Shown piece by piece: positions 42,301-54,300 of a DNA stretch of 64,000 nucleotides. Each line of letters opens with the position of its first letter. Positions within the stretch are counted from its first letter, which is position 1. Where the stretch lies: NCBI GenBank assembly GCA_003116995.1, contig BDSL01000063.1, positions 496,001 through 560,000 on the forward strand, read 5' to 3'. The position numbers and the translations under genes were made by a program. The notes below the pieces were generated by a model. That model worked only from the letters and a program-made list of their open reading frames with translations. It had not been told where the DNA came from and searched no databases. The stretch comes from Yamagishiella unicocca (taxonomy: Eukaryota > Chlorophyta > Chlorophyceae > Chlamydomonadales > Volvocaceae).

Positions 42301-45300
42301 CATTTATAAAACACACAAACACACACACACACACCCGCACACACCCACCCGCACCCACCCACCCGCACGTACCCCCCCCCCCCACACACACACACATGCA
42401 CTCCCTTGCCTCCAGGTCACCGACCTCCTGCCGCGTGTGGCTGGCGGCTGGATGCACCGCTCCGGCTCCAACGCGTCGCTCAACACGCTGTCGGAGGCGG
42501 GCGGGGTGGCCGGCCCCGCCGCGGCCGTGGCGGGCGGCGGCGCGCACCCGCTGCTGCTGAGCACCGCGGAGGCCCGCAAGCCCGCCTTCAGCGACCTGCC
42601 GCAGAACGCAGGCCGCGTGCAGGTGCGCAGGCCGCGGGGTTTTGCAGGGGAAACAACCCGTGTACGACAGAACCCGTGCGGCGCGGGGTTCTGCAGGGGA
42701 AACGACCCGTGTACGACAGACCGCGTGCGGCGCGGGGTTTCGCAGGGGAAGCGACCCGTGTACGACAGACGCCGTGCGGCGCGGGGTTCTGCAGGGGGAA
42801 ACAACCCGTGTATGACAGACGCCGTGCGGCGCGGGGTTCTGCAGGGGAAACGACCCGTGTACGACAGACGGCGTGCGGCGCGGGGTTCTGCAGGAGAACA
42901 ACCCGTGTACGACAGACTCCGTGCGCCGCGGGGTCGCAGGGGAAACGTTCGTCTAGGCACAGTAGCCGGGGTAAAGACGTAGCAGCCGGGGTAGACACTC
43001 GACCTCCGAATTTGGTTACCGACACCAAGTTTTCCAGGATACATCACGAAACGTGTGTATCAAACGTTTCGTAATTTGTTTTACTTTTCAGTGCCGACCC
43101 ACGGGTCTCCTCTCAAACCCTGACCGCCTCCCCGTTACCTGCTTGGCCGCTGCAGGTCCTGTCAGTGGACGACGAGCCTGTCAACCAACAGGTGCGACGG
43201 TTGGGAGGTTGGGCAGGTATCGCAACCAACGACTGTCCCGTCGATGCCGGAAGGGGCCCTCTTCAACACCCCAGCTCCCAGCCCCTGCCCACCGTTACAA
43301 CCCTTTCTGCCCCACCGCCGCCATGCCCCTCCCGCCCCCCTCCACCCCTGCCGCCCCCTCCCACCCCCTCCACCCCTTCCGCCCCCTCCCACCCCCTCCC
43401 ACCCTCCGCTTCCTGTGTCGTGTAACCGGGTCTTCTCGCTACCTCCAAACCCCTCCAGCCCCCTTCTATGCGCCAACATTACCTCCGACATCGAGTCGTG
43501 TAACCGGGTCGTGGTCTTTCTTGCAACCCCCTTCCAGGTGATGCGCGCGCTGCTGTGGGCCGCAGAGTACGACGTGCTGGAGGCGCGCAGCGGCGAGGAA
43601 GCCCTCGAGATTGTCCGCAACCGGGACGTGCTGCCAGACCTGGTGCTGCTGGACGTGTCGTTGGGGGGAGACGTGAGCGGATTCGAGGTGGGTGGCGGCG
43701 TCGCTGGCGGCGTGGGGGTGGCGAGAAGACCGTTGCGGAAGACCGTTGCGGAAGACCTTTGCGGAAGACGGTTGTGGAAGACCGTTGCGGAAGACGGTTG
43801 CGGAAGACGGTTGCGGAAGACGGTTGCGGGAGACGAAATCGGGGAAGGGGAGGAGGTAAGGGGAAGAGGCGCGCTTTTGATGGATGTGACGATTCGATCA
43901 ATTGCGTCGGCCCGCGGATGCACATGCGAAAGCGGGAATGGTGGGATGGGGCGTGGGCACTGGCAGATTCACACGCGGGAGATATGCGTTGGGAGTAGGA
44001 CGGAACAAGAACCGTTTCGAGGATCGGTCGTACAGATGAGGTATAAATTCACGACGTTTAGGGCGATTTTTATTGTCGGGCCCAGTTTACGCTCTACTTC
44101 TCCCAGGGGCCGACGCTAGGACGCGTCAATGGCCCCCCCGTCCCGGGGATCCGCGCTCCCCATCAATCCGGCGCTCCACGGCGCCAAGGGCCTGGAAACC
44201 CTCACGCCCTGAAAACCCTTAAAAATCCTGAAATTAAAAAACTCCTGAATTTTTTTTTATCCTGAAACCTACAAAATCCTGAAACCTTTTTGATCCTGAA
44301 ACCTGTAAAACCTTTAAAGCCCAATTGGTGACCGCCGCCGCCTTCTCCAGGTTTGCCGGGAGATCCGCAGCGAGTATTCCCCTGGTGAGCTGCCCGTCAT
44401 CATGATCACGTGCTCCTCCCTGGAGGAGGACGTCATCCGGGGCCTGGCGGTTGGCGCCAACGACTACATGATCAAGCCGCTCCGGAACCTGGAGCTCATG
44501 GCGCGGATCAAGACGCAGCTGGCACTGAAGCGGAGCATCCGGGTGGGTGCGGGCGTTGAGTGGAAGCGGCGGGGAGGAGGGGGGCGGGGAGGAGGGGGCG
44601 GGGAAGGAGGGGGGCGGGGAAGGAGGGGGCGGGGAGGAGGGGGGCCGGGAGGAGGGGGGCGGGAAGGAGGGGGCGGGGAGGAGGGGGCGGGGAGGAGGGG
44701 GGCGGGGAAGAGGGGGTGGGGAAGAGGGGGGCGGGGAAGAGGGGGGCGGGGAAGAGGGGGGCGGGGAGGACATCGATGGGCCGGCAAAGGAGGGGGGCGG
44801 GGAAGAGGGGGGCGGGGAAGAGGGGGGCGGGGAGGACATCGATGGGCCGGCAAAGGAGGGGGGTAAGGAAGGTGCGAGAGCAGGTTGCGGGTGGGGCTGG
44901 GGCTGGGTGTGCCACGATGGTGGGGGAGGGGCGTGTTGTCAAGGGAGTGCGGGTAAGGCCTTCCCGGGGCCAAAACCAGCAACCATAAACCATAAACCAC
45001 CTTGCCATCCTCCTGCGGCAGGTTGCCGCCGAGGCCCGCGTCAACATGTCCTTGTTAGGCTCCATCCTGCCCGCCAACGTCATCCGACAACTCAAGCAGG
45101 GAGTGAAGCTCATCGCGCAGTTCCATCAAGAGGTCACCATCCTGTTTTCTGGTACGACGGGGTACGGCGTACGGCATTGGATTGGGGTACGGCATCGGGT
45201 GACTTTGGCTCCGTTGAGATTGGTTGCGTGGTGTACGCACCACGCCGGCCTCGGTATAAGGTTCGGCCTGACCTTGCGTGCCGGACCCTATTCCACCGCT

Positions 45301-48300
45301 CCGGGCCCGCCGCCGACGCTCTTGACTCGTCCCACCGCCCGCCCGCCCGCCCGCGAACCCCGGATCGACCCCAGACATCCGCGGCTTCACCAACCTCGCC
45401 ACCGAGTGGCCCACCGAGCAGATCATCCTCATGCTCAACAACATGTTCACCGCGTTTGACCGCCTCTGCGACCAGCAGGGCGTGTACAAGGTCGAGACGA
45501 TCGGTGGGTCGTCGGGGTCGAGCGCGCAAGACGGCCTGCATCTCAGCAACACCTTATCTTACCTCCCCCGAGCTCATCTCACACCAAAAACACGCGTTTC
45601 TACGCCCCCCCGCCCCCCGGGTGATTTTCTACGGGTTTCCTCGCCCGCCCGAAGAGGCGACGCACTCCGCCCGCCCGGACATGCGTGTTGTCCCTTTAAG
45701 CATCGCTCGGGCTCTCCATGAACGCTCTTTCGCTTGCGCAAAACACACACGCTGTCCCGCCTCAGGTGATGCCTACATGATCGTGTCCGGGCACGACGGC
45801 GTGGGAGATCACGCCCCCCGCATGCTGCGCATGGCGGCTCAGATGCTGGAGGCGGTGGCTGACATGAGGGGGTACGATGGCCGGGAGCTGCAGGTGCGGG
45901 GGAGGGCCCGCGGGGTGTGCAGCATGAATGCAGCATGGGCACAGCATGGGACACAACATGGATACCGCATGGATACCGCATGGATACAGCATGGATGCAG
46001 CATGGATGCAGCATGGGTACAGCATGGATACAGCAGGGATACAGCATGGGTACAGCATGGAGATACCGGTAGCATGGATACAGCATGGGGCACAACATGG
46101 TAATAGCATGGATACAGCAAGGAACAGCGTATTAGACGGCCGGGAGCTGGATGTGGGGGGGAGGGGCCGCGTTGGCGGCGTGCTGGCATTGATGCCGGGG
46201 CCGGGGGGCCGACAAGGTGGAGTAATGGAGCGGCGGGGGGGGGGCAGCGGTGCTGCTGAGATTAGTGCGATTGTAGGGGGGGCGTAGGGGAAGGGGTTGA
46301 GAGGGAGTTCGCTGAGGGAGGTCGCAGAGCGGCTGGGAGGAAGGCTGGCATGAAAACCGGTGACTCGACATGGATAGGATAGGACAGGTTGGGAGGAAGG
46401 GAGTGGGGATGGGGGCTGCGGAGGCGCGCGAGGACGAGCAGCTGCTCGTCCCGCGCAAACGGCAAATGCCGCTGGCGCTGCGCGCTAACGTATCGCCATG
46501 GCCGTCGGAAGCATCGCCTCTTTTAAGGATTTGCCCGATCTGTATTTTTCTTTCTTTGGTCAGCACCCGCCCTCCTGGCCCGACCCGTGGGACCGCACCG
46601 CAGATCCGAGTTGGCATCCACACTGGCCCCGCGCACAGCGGCGTGGTGGGGCTCTCCCGCCCGCGGTACTGCTTCTTCGGTGGGTGTTGCCGGCGTGGGA
46701 GTGTGGGAGTGGGGGGGTTGTGGACTGGTGGGAGAATGAGAGGCGTGGGAGGAGCGGGAGACACGGACGATCTGGACATCCTGGTGTGTGTTTGGTGGAC
46801 GGTGGCTTGAAAGCGCGTGGGGAGAGCGCTTGGGTCTGATTTCTTGTTTGTGGGGGACAGTTAGGAGAGTTAGTTAAGTCAGTTAGGATGGGGGCATACA
46901 TGAAACGTAGGGACTGTGTCGGGGGTCGTGCGAGGTGGATTGCAGACGTCACGCTTCGCGGGCGAGTGGGGAGTTGGGGTAGGGGGTCATACCCCGCGGC
47001 CTCCGGTACCCAGCCTACCCACAAAAGAGGCCGGTCTGTTCGAAACGGTTTCCCTTCGTACAACGGGTTTTCCTTGCAACCCCAAAAAGACATTCTTTCT
47101 CCTGACGCCTCATCGCCCTCCCCTGCCCTCGGGGTTCCCCCCCTCCGCCACTGCCACCACCGCCACCACCGCCGCCGCACCCGCAATCACGCGGTGGCCG
47201 CCGTCGACCGCCAAACCACCAACCAACCAACCAACCAACAGGCGACACGGTTAACACGTGAGTACGTCAAGGGCACCGTGCCTGAAATGCACACGGCGCG
47301 GCGGCGTGCGGCGTTGCTTTCGAGTCCTTAGGGTTTAGGGGCTCCGATGGAGGGCGCTCAGATGCAGGTCGAGCTGCTCCTGGTTAGTAACGGCGTCAGC
47401 ACGCCGGGCATGTAGTGCCTCGCAGCGCCTTCCTCACCAGCCCACGCAATCGCAGCTAGACGACCCAGCCTTCCCCTCGTCGCATGGATTTTGAGGGTTT
47501 CACGGTTACAGCGCCGACCCACGGGTCTCCTCTCATATCCCCTCGCGGCACCCCCGTTCCCTCGCCCTCATCCTCAGGGCCTCCCGGATGGAGAGCACCG
47601 GCTTCCCTATGGCTATACAGGTGGGTGCTATGCCGCCAGCGCCCACCCTTGCGCGTTTCTACGCCGTCCTTCCCTTGTGTCAGTCGGAAGGGTTTCCTCG
47701 CTTAGCCCCCTTCCCCTCCGATAGCCGCTCGCGAAGTTTGCGCGTGTGCGCGTGTGTGTGTCTGTGTGCGTGTGCGTGTGCGTGTGCGTGTGCGTGTGCG
47801 TGTGCGTGTGCGTGTGCGTGTGCGTGTGCGTGTGCGTGTGCGTGTGCGTGTGCGTGTGCGTGTGCGTGTGCGTGTGCGTGTGCGTGTGCGTGTGCGTGTG
47901 CGTGTGCGTGTGCGTGTGCGTGTGCGTGTGCGTGTGCGTGTGCGTGTGCGTGTGCGTGTGCGTGTGCGTGTGCGTGTGCGTGTGCGTGTGCGTGTTTTGA
48001 TTCACCGCTGAGCTGCGAGACTTCGCCTGTATGTAAATTTCTCCATGCGGTTCGTGCGCCTGTGTTTGCCGTACAGGTCAGCGAGTCAACCATACAGGCG
48101 GTTATGTCGCAACCGGAGTGGGCCAGCGAGTTCAAGTTCGCGTCTTGCGGGCCGAGAGACATCAAGGGCAAGGTACGGATCAGTACGACACGTACGACGC
48201 GTATACGCGTCGTATTTGTGGATCGGGCCGCTAGCGGGGGGGCGCCGCTAGCGGCCGTCTGCGCGGTGGCTGCATCCCCGGTTGAAGTGACGGTCGTTGG

Positions 48301-51300
48301 GTTTGGGCCGTTGGTGGCCGTTGGGCGAGTGGCGGGTGTACGGCACTGATGGATCCTGCCGGGAGCGCACTCACTCTCACTCATCGCGCCGCGGAGCGGC
48401 GCCACCGCCACCGAGCGCCGCCCTTCCTCCCGCCGTAACCCGCGCAGGGCACCATGCACACGTACCTCTTGTGCGCTGGACTGTATGATGACGCGCTGGC
48501 GGAGCTGGCCACCACCGCCGCCGCCGCTGCCGCGCGCGCTTCATTCGCCCAGAAGCGCCGCGCCGGCGTCGCTGTGTCAGACGAAGAATTCGCCGCCGCC
48601 GCCGACACCGACGCCGACACCGCCGCCGACACCGACGCCGACGCGGGAGCGGCAACGGGGGCGGCTGCGCCGCCGCCGGGGACGCCCTCGCCCACGGCAG
48701 CGACGGCCGTTGCCGTATTCGTGCCCGGAGGTGACGCGAGCAGCGGCGCCGCAGCGCCGACTTCTACCAAGGTCGTGTCGTCCTTTCTGAACCTCCGAGC
48801 CGGCTCCACGGGCGTTGACCCTCATGATCTGGAGAGCCTCAAGTACGCATCCTGGAGGTACCATCACGCCCATTGCTCCGGTGTGGATAACGCGTCCAGC
48901 ACCGGGACCAACTTGCTCGACAACGCGCTGGCGCTGGTGATGTCGTCGCACGCAGTGGTGGGCGGGGTTTGGGTTTGCTTGTCGGGGGCCGGGGAGCGAG
49001 GAAATCCGGGGGTCGGCACTGGAAGTAAAACCGAGTGGGAAACGTTTGGTAGCAGTTTGGTAGCAGTTTGGTAGCAGTTTGGTAGCAGTTTGATAGCAGT
49101 TTGGTAGCAGTTTGGTAGCAGTTTGGTACAGCTTTGGGAGACTCGGTTAACGGGTCGGAGGGGTGGCGAAAGGACCCGGTTACACGACATGGGAAGTGTA
49201 CGTGGCGCATAGTTGGGTCCGGGGGGTTGCAAAAAAGAGAACCGGGAATTGCAGCTGGCGCAAAGGCTTCGGACACCTCGTCGCGTGCGCGTGCTCGGGG
49301 GAGGGGAGGCGTGAGGAAACACGCTACACGGGAAGGACGGGAAATTACTAGCAGGAGGACTAGCAAGGGACAAGCGTTTGAGGTTGAAGGATGGAGGCTT
49401 GGTCCGACTGCCTGTGGGGCGAGGTGTGGGGTTGGCGCGGGGCCGGCGTTTGTCATGTTGGGCCGCCTGGCCCTCAACTCATCTCCATGTCCCCCCAGCC
49501 ACCGTATCCGTTCACCTCCCCCATCTTCATCGCCTCTTTCGTCTTCCCCATCGGTCCCTTCACCTCCCCCATCTTCTTCATCGCCTCTTTCGTCTTCCCC
49601 ACCGGTCCCTTCACCTAACTCCCCCACCGCACCCCGGGCTTCCTCGCCTCCGCCACCCCCCCTTCGCCGAAGGCTATGCACACGCTACATTTCCCCAGTC
49701 GCGTTACCGGGTCTATTATTGTAACCCCCCTCTTCGCCCGCTCCAGGACGGGTCCATGCTTGACACGTTGGAGCAACTCCCCAGCACCGTAGATCGCTAC
49801 ATGTTCGCGATCGCCAACAGCAGTAGCGGCGGCGGCAACGCCGCCGCGGCCGCCGCCGCCGCCGCCACCGCCGCTGCCATGGCCGCCACCAACAGCCGAC
49901 CCATCTTTCTGCCCCCCTGCGGATCCGTACCGGAGGAGGGGGTGCCGCCGCCGTCGCCGCCGCGGCCGCCGCCGTGGCACCAGCACCAAGCTGCACGGTC
50001 CCTTCGGCCACCAGCATTGGACAGCGACGGCGCCGACGCTGCCGCCAGCCCCGCCTATTCCCACAACGCCAACTCCACGCACAACCCAACCTACAACCAC
50101 CATGCCAACGGCAATGCCCACTCCCCGAACATCGCGGCGCGATCGCCGGCTGCGTCCACACGGCCCTCCCTGGAGTTGTCGGCCATGGGCTCCTCCGCCA
50201 GTAACGCCCAGTTCTACTGGGGCACTGCCGCCGTACCTGACAACAGCTCGATCTCGGCTGCGAGTCGCAACGGCCGCGGCAGCTACAGCAGGACGGGCTC
50301 GGGCGTGAGTGCCGGCGGAGCCGGCGGCGGTGGCGGGGCCGACAGCGCCTCAGGACGCGCGTACGACAGCCGCTCTGGTATGGGTGGCTGTGCGACCTAC
50401 GGCCGCAGCGGCGGCGGCGGTGGCGGCGGCACGCCGCGTTATGCAGGCGGCAGCAGCAGCAGCAGCAGGGCCCAATCGGCGTTGCGCGGCGGCACCGCCT
50501 TCCTGGCACCGATCATTGTTGCTGACCCGGTCATGGCGAGCTTGACGGGCGAGTCGGAGGAGCCGTCGCTTGTGAATGGGATACGCCACGTCGGCAGCGG
50601 CGGCGGCGGCGACGGCGGCGGCGACGGCGACGGCGGCGTGGACCCAGGCATTCGCTTGATATCCTCCCCAAAAACGGATCGACAGCAGGCTGCCTGGCTG
50701 TCGGTGCAGCAGCTGCGGCGCAGCGGGGCTCGCACAAGCGAGGAGCTGTCCCGTGCCGCCGCTGCGGCGGTGGCTGCCGGAGCGAGCAACAGCAGTGTCC
50801 ACAACGACCCCAAGACAGCCTTCGTCACTGCCGCCGCGGCGGCGGGGGCGATCACAGCACAGAGCTCCGTTGACGGTGCGCCGAATGGCACGGAGGGGTT
50901 GGCGGGCCAGATGGTGGGGTGGTCGCTGCTCGTCAAGGCGCTGGAGCCGGTGGAAAGGGGGAGCCGTAGCTCTGCCACCGAGGCGGAGGAGACGCTAGGC
51001 AATTGGATCCAGAGCCATCCGGATGAGGGTGCGGGCAGGCGGCTGCTGCACGCGCTGCCGTCGCCTGTCCACTCGCCGCCGATGGGCTCACCGATGCACT
51101 CGCCAATGCTGAGCACGCAGCAGTCAGCGTCGCGTGACTGCCCCTCCTCGGAGTCGTTCGTCCAGGAGCCCACGGTTGCGATGGCGGCGGAGGCCCTGGC
51201 GGCGGCGGTGGACAGCGCTCTGACCTGCGACGCGCACAGCGCGGTCGCCGCCGCCGCCACAGCCCAGCGGGCGACGGTCCCCCCGCTAGGCAAGGTGCCG

Positions 51301-54300
51301 TCGGCGCCTTTGCCGCCGACGGCTCAGCTGCCGATGTCGCCGCCGCAGAGCTTACGGGGCAGGCAGCAGCAGCAGCAGCAGCAGCGACTGCAGAGGTCGC
51401 CGGAGAGTAATTGCGCCGCCGCTGAGGGATTCGGCCACCGAATCCTGGGCGGTGAGGGCCAGGTCTGCGTGTATCCCGACAGTGGCAGCAGCGGCAATCT
51501 CCTCGCCGCCGGGGCCGGGGGCCGCGGGCAGGGTCCGGTGCACCCGTCGCCAACGGCCAACCCGCATGCGTCACACCTCTACCGCACGGCGAGCAACGGC
51601 GGCGGCGGCGGCGCGGCGGCGCAGCGGGCGTCGTACGAAAGGCCGGCGGCAGGTGGGCGCAGTGGGCGCACGAAGCGCTTTCCACAGCTTGCGGTTGGGA
51701 TGTGCTGTGCATGTCTTTTTGGCAACATAGGTTTTAGAGAGTATAGGGTTGCGGGTTCTGCCTCTCTCCCTCCCTAAACAATAATATTTGTTTCTGTCCA
51801 TGCTTTGTTGGGTATATATGCCGTACGAGGCTCTCGTACAGCTCCATGATGCACGTTACCCAGGCGCAGCGCGGGGCCGTTGTTGCAATCCTTCCCTCGC
51901 TTTATCACGCCAAGCTCCGAAACCTCCGCTCCTTGCCCACTGCAGGCGCCTGTGGATCTGCTCATCGCCTCGGAGGGGGCGGCGCCGCGTCACCTACCCC
52001 GACCGCAAGTCCGCTGAGCCACAGTGGCAACTACGCAGCTTGCGGCTCCTCCAGCCTGGGCGCTGGTGACGGGCGCGGCTACTCGCCGAAGGATACAAAC
52101 CCGCGGGAGCCCTGGGGGAAGGTCCAGATGGTCAAGAGGCCCGCCACAGCAACAGGTGCCACCGGCGGCGTCACCGCGGCTGGCAGCGGCAACGCCGCTG
52201 TGGCTACTGCGCAGTTCTTGTCGCGCGAAAGCTCCGGCACGGTGTCAAGCACGCTCGGAAGCTGGGCGGCGGCGACGCCGCGCGCTGGGCTGTACGGCAG
52301 CGGGCGTCAGCGGGCGTCGACGGCGCACGGCTCCGCCGCCGCCGTGGCGGCCGCCGCCGCCGCCGCGGCGGCGGCGTGGGGGCAGGGTCATGGGCAGGCT
52401 GCGCCGCTCGGCGGGCACCGGGCGCCTCCCCCGATTGCTGTGCCGGGGTCGGACGCAGATAAGGCCGCCGGGTTCCGGAGCCGGAGTGACGACCTGCCGG
52501 GCCATGCTTGGGCTGGAGGGGCGTACACGCTGGTGTCTGACGCTTCCTCATTGGTGAGAGAGGTGGCTGGGAAACGGTGGAGTTCCAGGGTTGGTGGGCA
52601 ATGAGAGCCGTGGTAGTAGCCGGGGGAGGGGGGGGGCAGGACCTGGCCTGACTGACGGGCTCTGTTTACCACATGCCGAGGGGTACACATCCAGCAACAT
52701 GAGTCGGGAGTCAATCTTCCTTGCGCTGATGACCCCGCACCTTATCGATCGGCCCATCGCCACTATTGATGCAGAGCTTGATCAACGGCAGCAGCCGGTA
52801 CAGCTTCAGCGCCACACGCCCCAACACAGCCAACGCCCCGGGAGTAGGGGCGGGAGGCGGAGCTCTTACGCCGACGAGCGCAGGCAGCATGGGCGGCGTG
52901 AGTATCATCAGCCAGGGCTGGTCCAACCTGTACGACCCTCTGTGTCCCAGGTACGAGCGTACGGCAGTACAGAAGGGCCGGGTGTGTGTGTGTGTGGCCC
53001 AGGGAGTGAAGGCCCTGAAGGAGCTTCTGGCGCCGACTCTTGTGTTTGGCACTCCTCCATTTCCAGCTGCTGCTGTCGTCACCCAACCCGCTCGCCGCTT
53101 TTGAGGACTACCGCTCCCCTCCCCCCCCCCGCCCTCCTCCTCGAAATCCCCCTCCCGCCCTCCTCCTCGAAATCCCCTCCCGCCCCAGACCCCGCCTCAC
53201 CGACCACTACTGCTCCGGGGACTTGGACGACTTCGCCATCGCAGGGTGGGCATGGGCAGGAGCAAAGGGGCAGGAGCAAAGAGGGGCAGGAGCGGAGGGG
53301 GGCAGGAGCAAAGGGTGCGGTATCATGCTTCGCGAGTTAACGTGTCCCCATAAGCGACAACAACCAGCAGCAGTCATGCGCCCCCTTGGCCCTTACCTGC
53401 CCCCTTCGGTCTGTCGCTGTTGGCCCTTCCCCCCCTCCCCCTCCGTGTCTGTCGCTGTTGGCCCTTCCCCACCTCCCCCTCCGTGTCTGTCGCTGCGCAG
53501 AGGCCGCACCCCGGGATCGATCCTCAGCCCCAGCATAGGGTCGGCGCATCCCTCCCCGACGCCCCAAACCCCCGTCTCCAGTAAGGCAGCCGGCAACACC
53601 ACTGCCGATAGCCCTTGGAGCCGTGGCACCGCCGGCGCACCAACGATTTCGGTTGGCAACGGCAGGGTTGACTCCCACGGGTCAACCATCCCTGGACTGT
53701 ACTCCAGCGCTCGTGCGGCGGCCTCACCGTCAGCGGCCGGATCAGGAAATCACTTGCTGGGCCCTATGTCGGGGGAGATGTCCGGCATCGCGAGCTCGTA
53801 CGACTTGGGTGACGGCGACGGCGGCAGCGGCGGCGGTGCAGGTGGCGGCGCCGGTGACGGTGACGGAGCGGCGGCGGCGCAGCAGCGGGGTTCTCCTGGC
53901 ACATGGCTGCCGCCACGACGCTCTCTGCAACAGCAGCAGCAGGAGCAGCAGCAGCAACACCTCCAGAGGCAGGAGAGGGCGTTTCACGAGCAGCAGCTGC
54001 AGCACCAGCACCAGCAGCACGTGCTCGCTGAGGCGAGGGGGGGCCCGCAAGCTGCCGGCTGGATCGTCGCGGCAGCTGAGGTGGAGAGGTCCGACGCGAG
54101 CTTGCTGCTGGTGCGTGTCTGCAGCGGCCCGGACATCAATCGAGACTGCGTGCAGCTAAACGGCTAGATGGGCTAAACTCACTGCCAAACCGCATCCACT
54201 GCCAAACCGCGCCCACTGCCAAGCCGCGCCCACTGCCAAATTCCGCCCACTGCCAAACCGCGCCCACTGCCAAATTCCGCCCCCTGCCAAAGCCCAAACC

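Noticed and set aside
40427..42318. LTR retrotransposon call for the 676-bp direct repeats
   Set aside because: No TG...CA ends, no primer-binding site or polypurine tract, no coding domain and no readable target-site duplication. Kept only as a direct repeat.
42629..42955. Possible CRISPR array
   Set aside because: The 48-base units abut with no unique spacers, no cas genes are present, and the locus is an intron of a eukaryotic gene.
44234..45113. Pro/Ser-rich and Gly/Glu-rich ORFs of about 140-520 codons in the G-run array
   Set aside because: Simple-sequence artefacts inside an intron flanked by confirmed receiver and cyclase exons.
47754..48011. Long Cys-Val, Arg-Val and Thr-His dipeptide ORFs on both strands
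   Set aside because: Products of the TGTGCG microsatellite read in several frames. It lies inside an intron of the cyclase gene.
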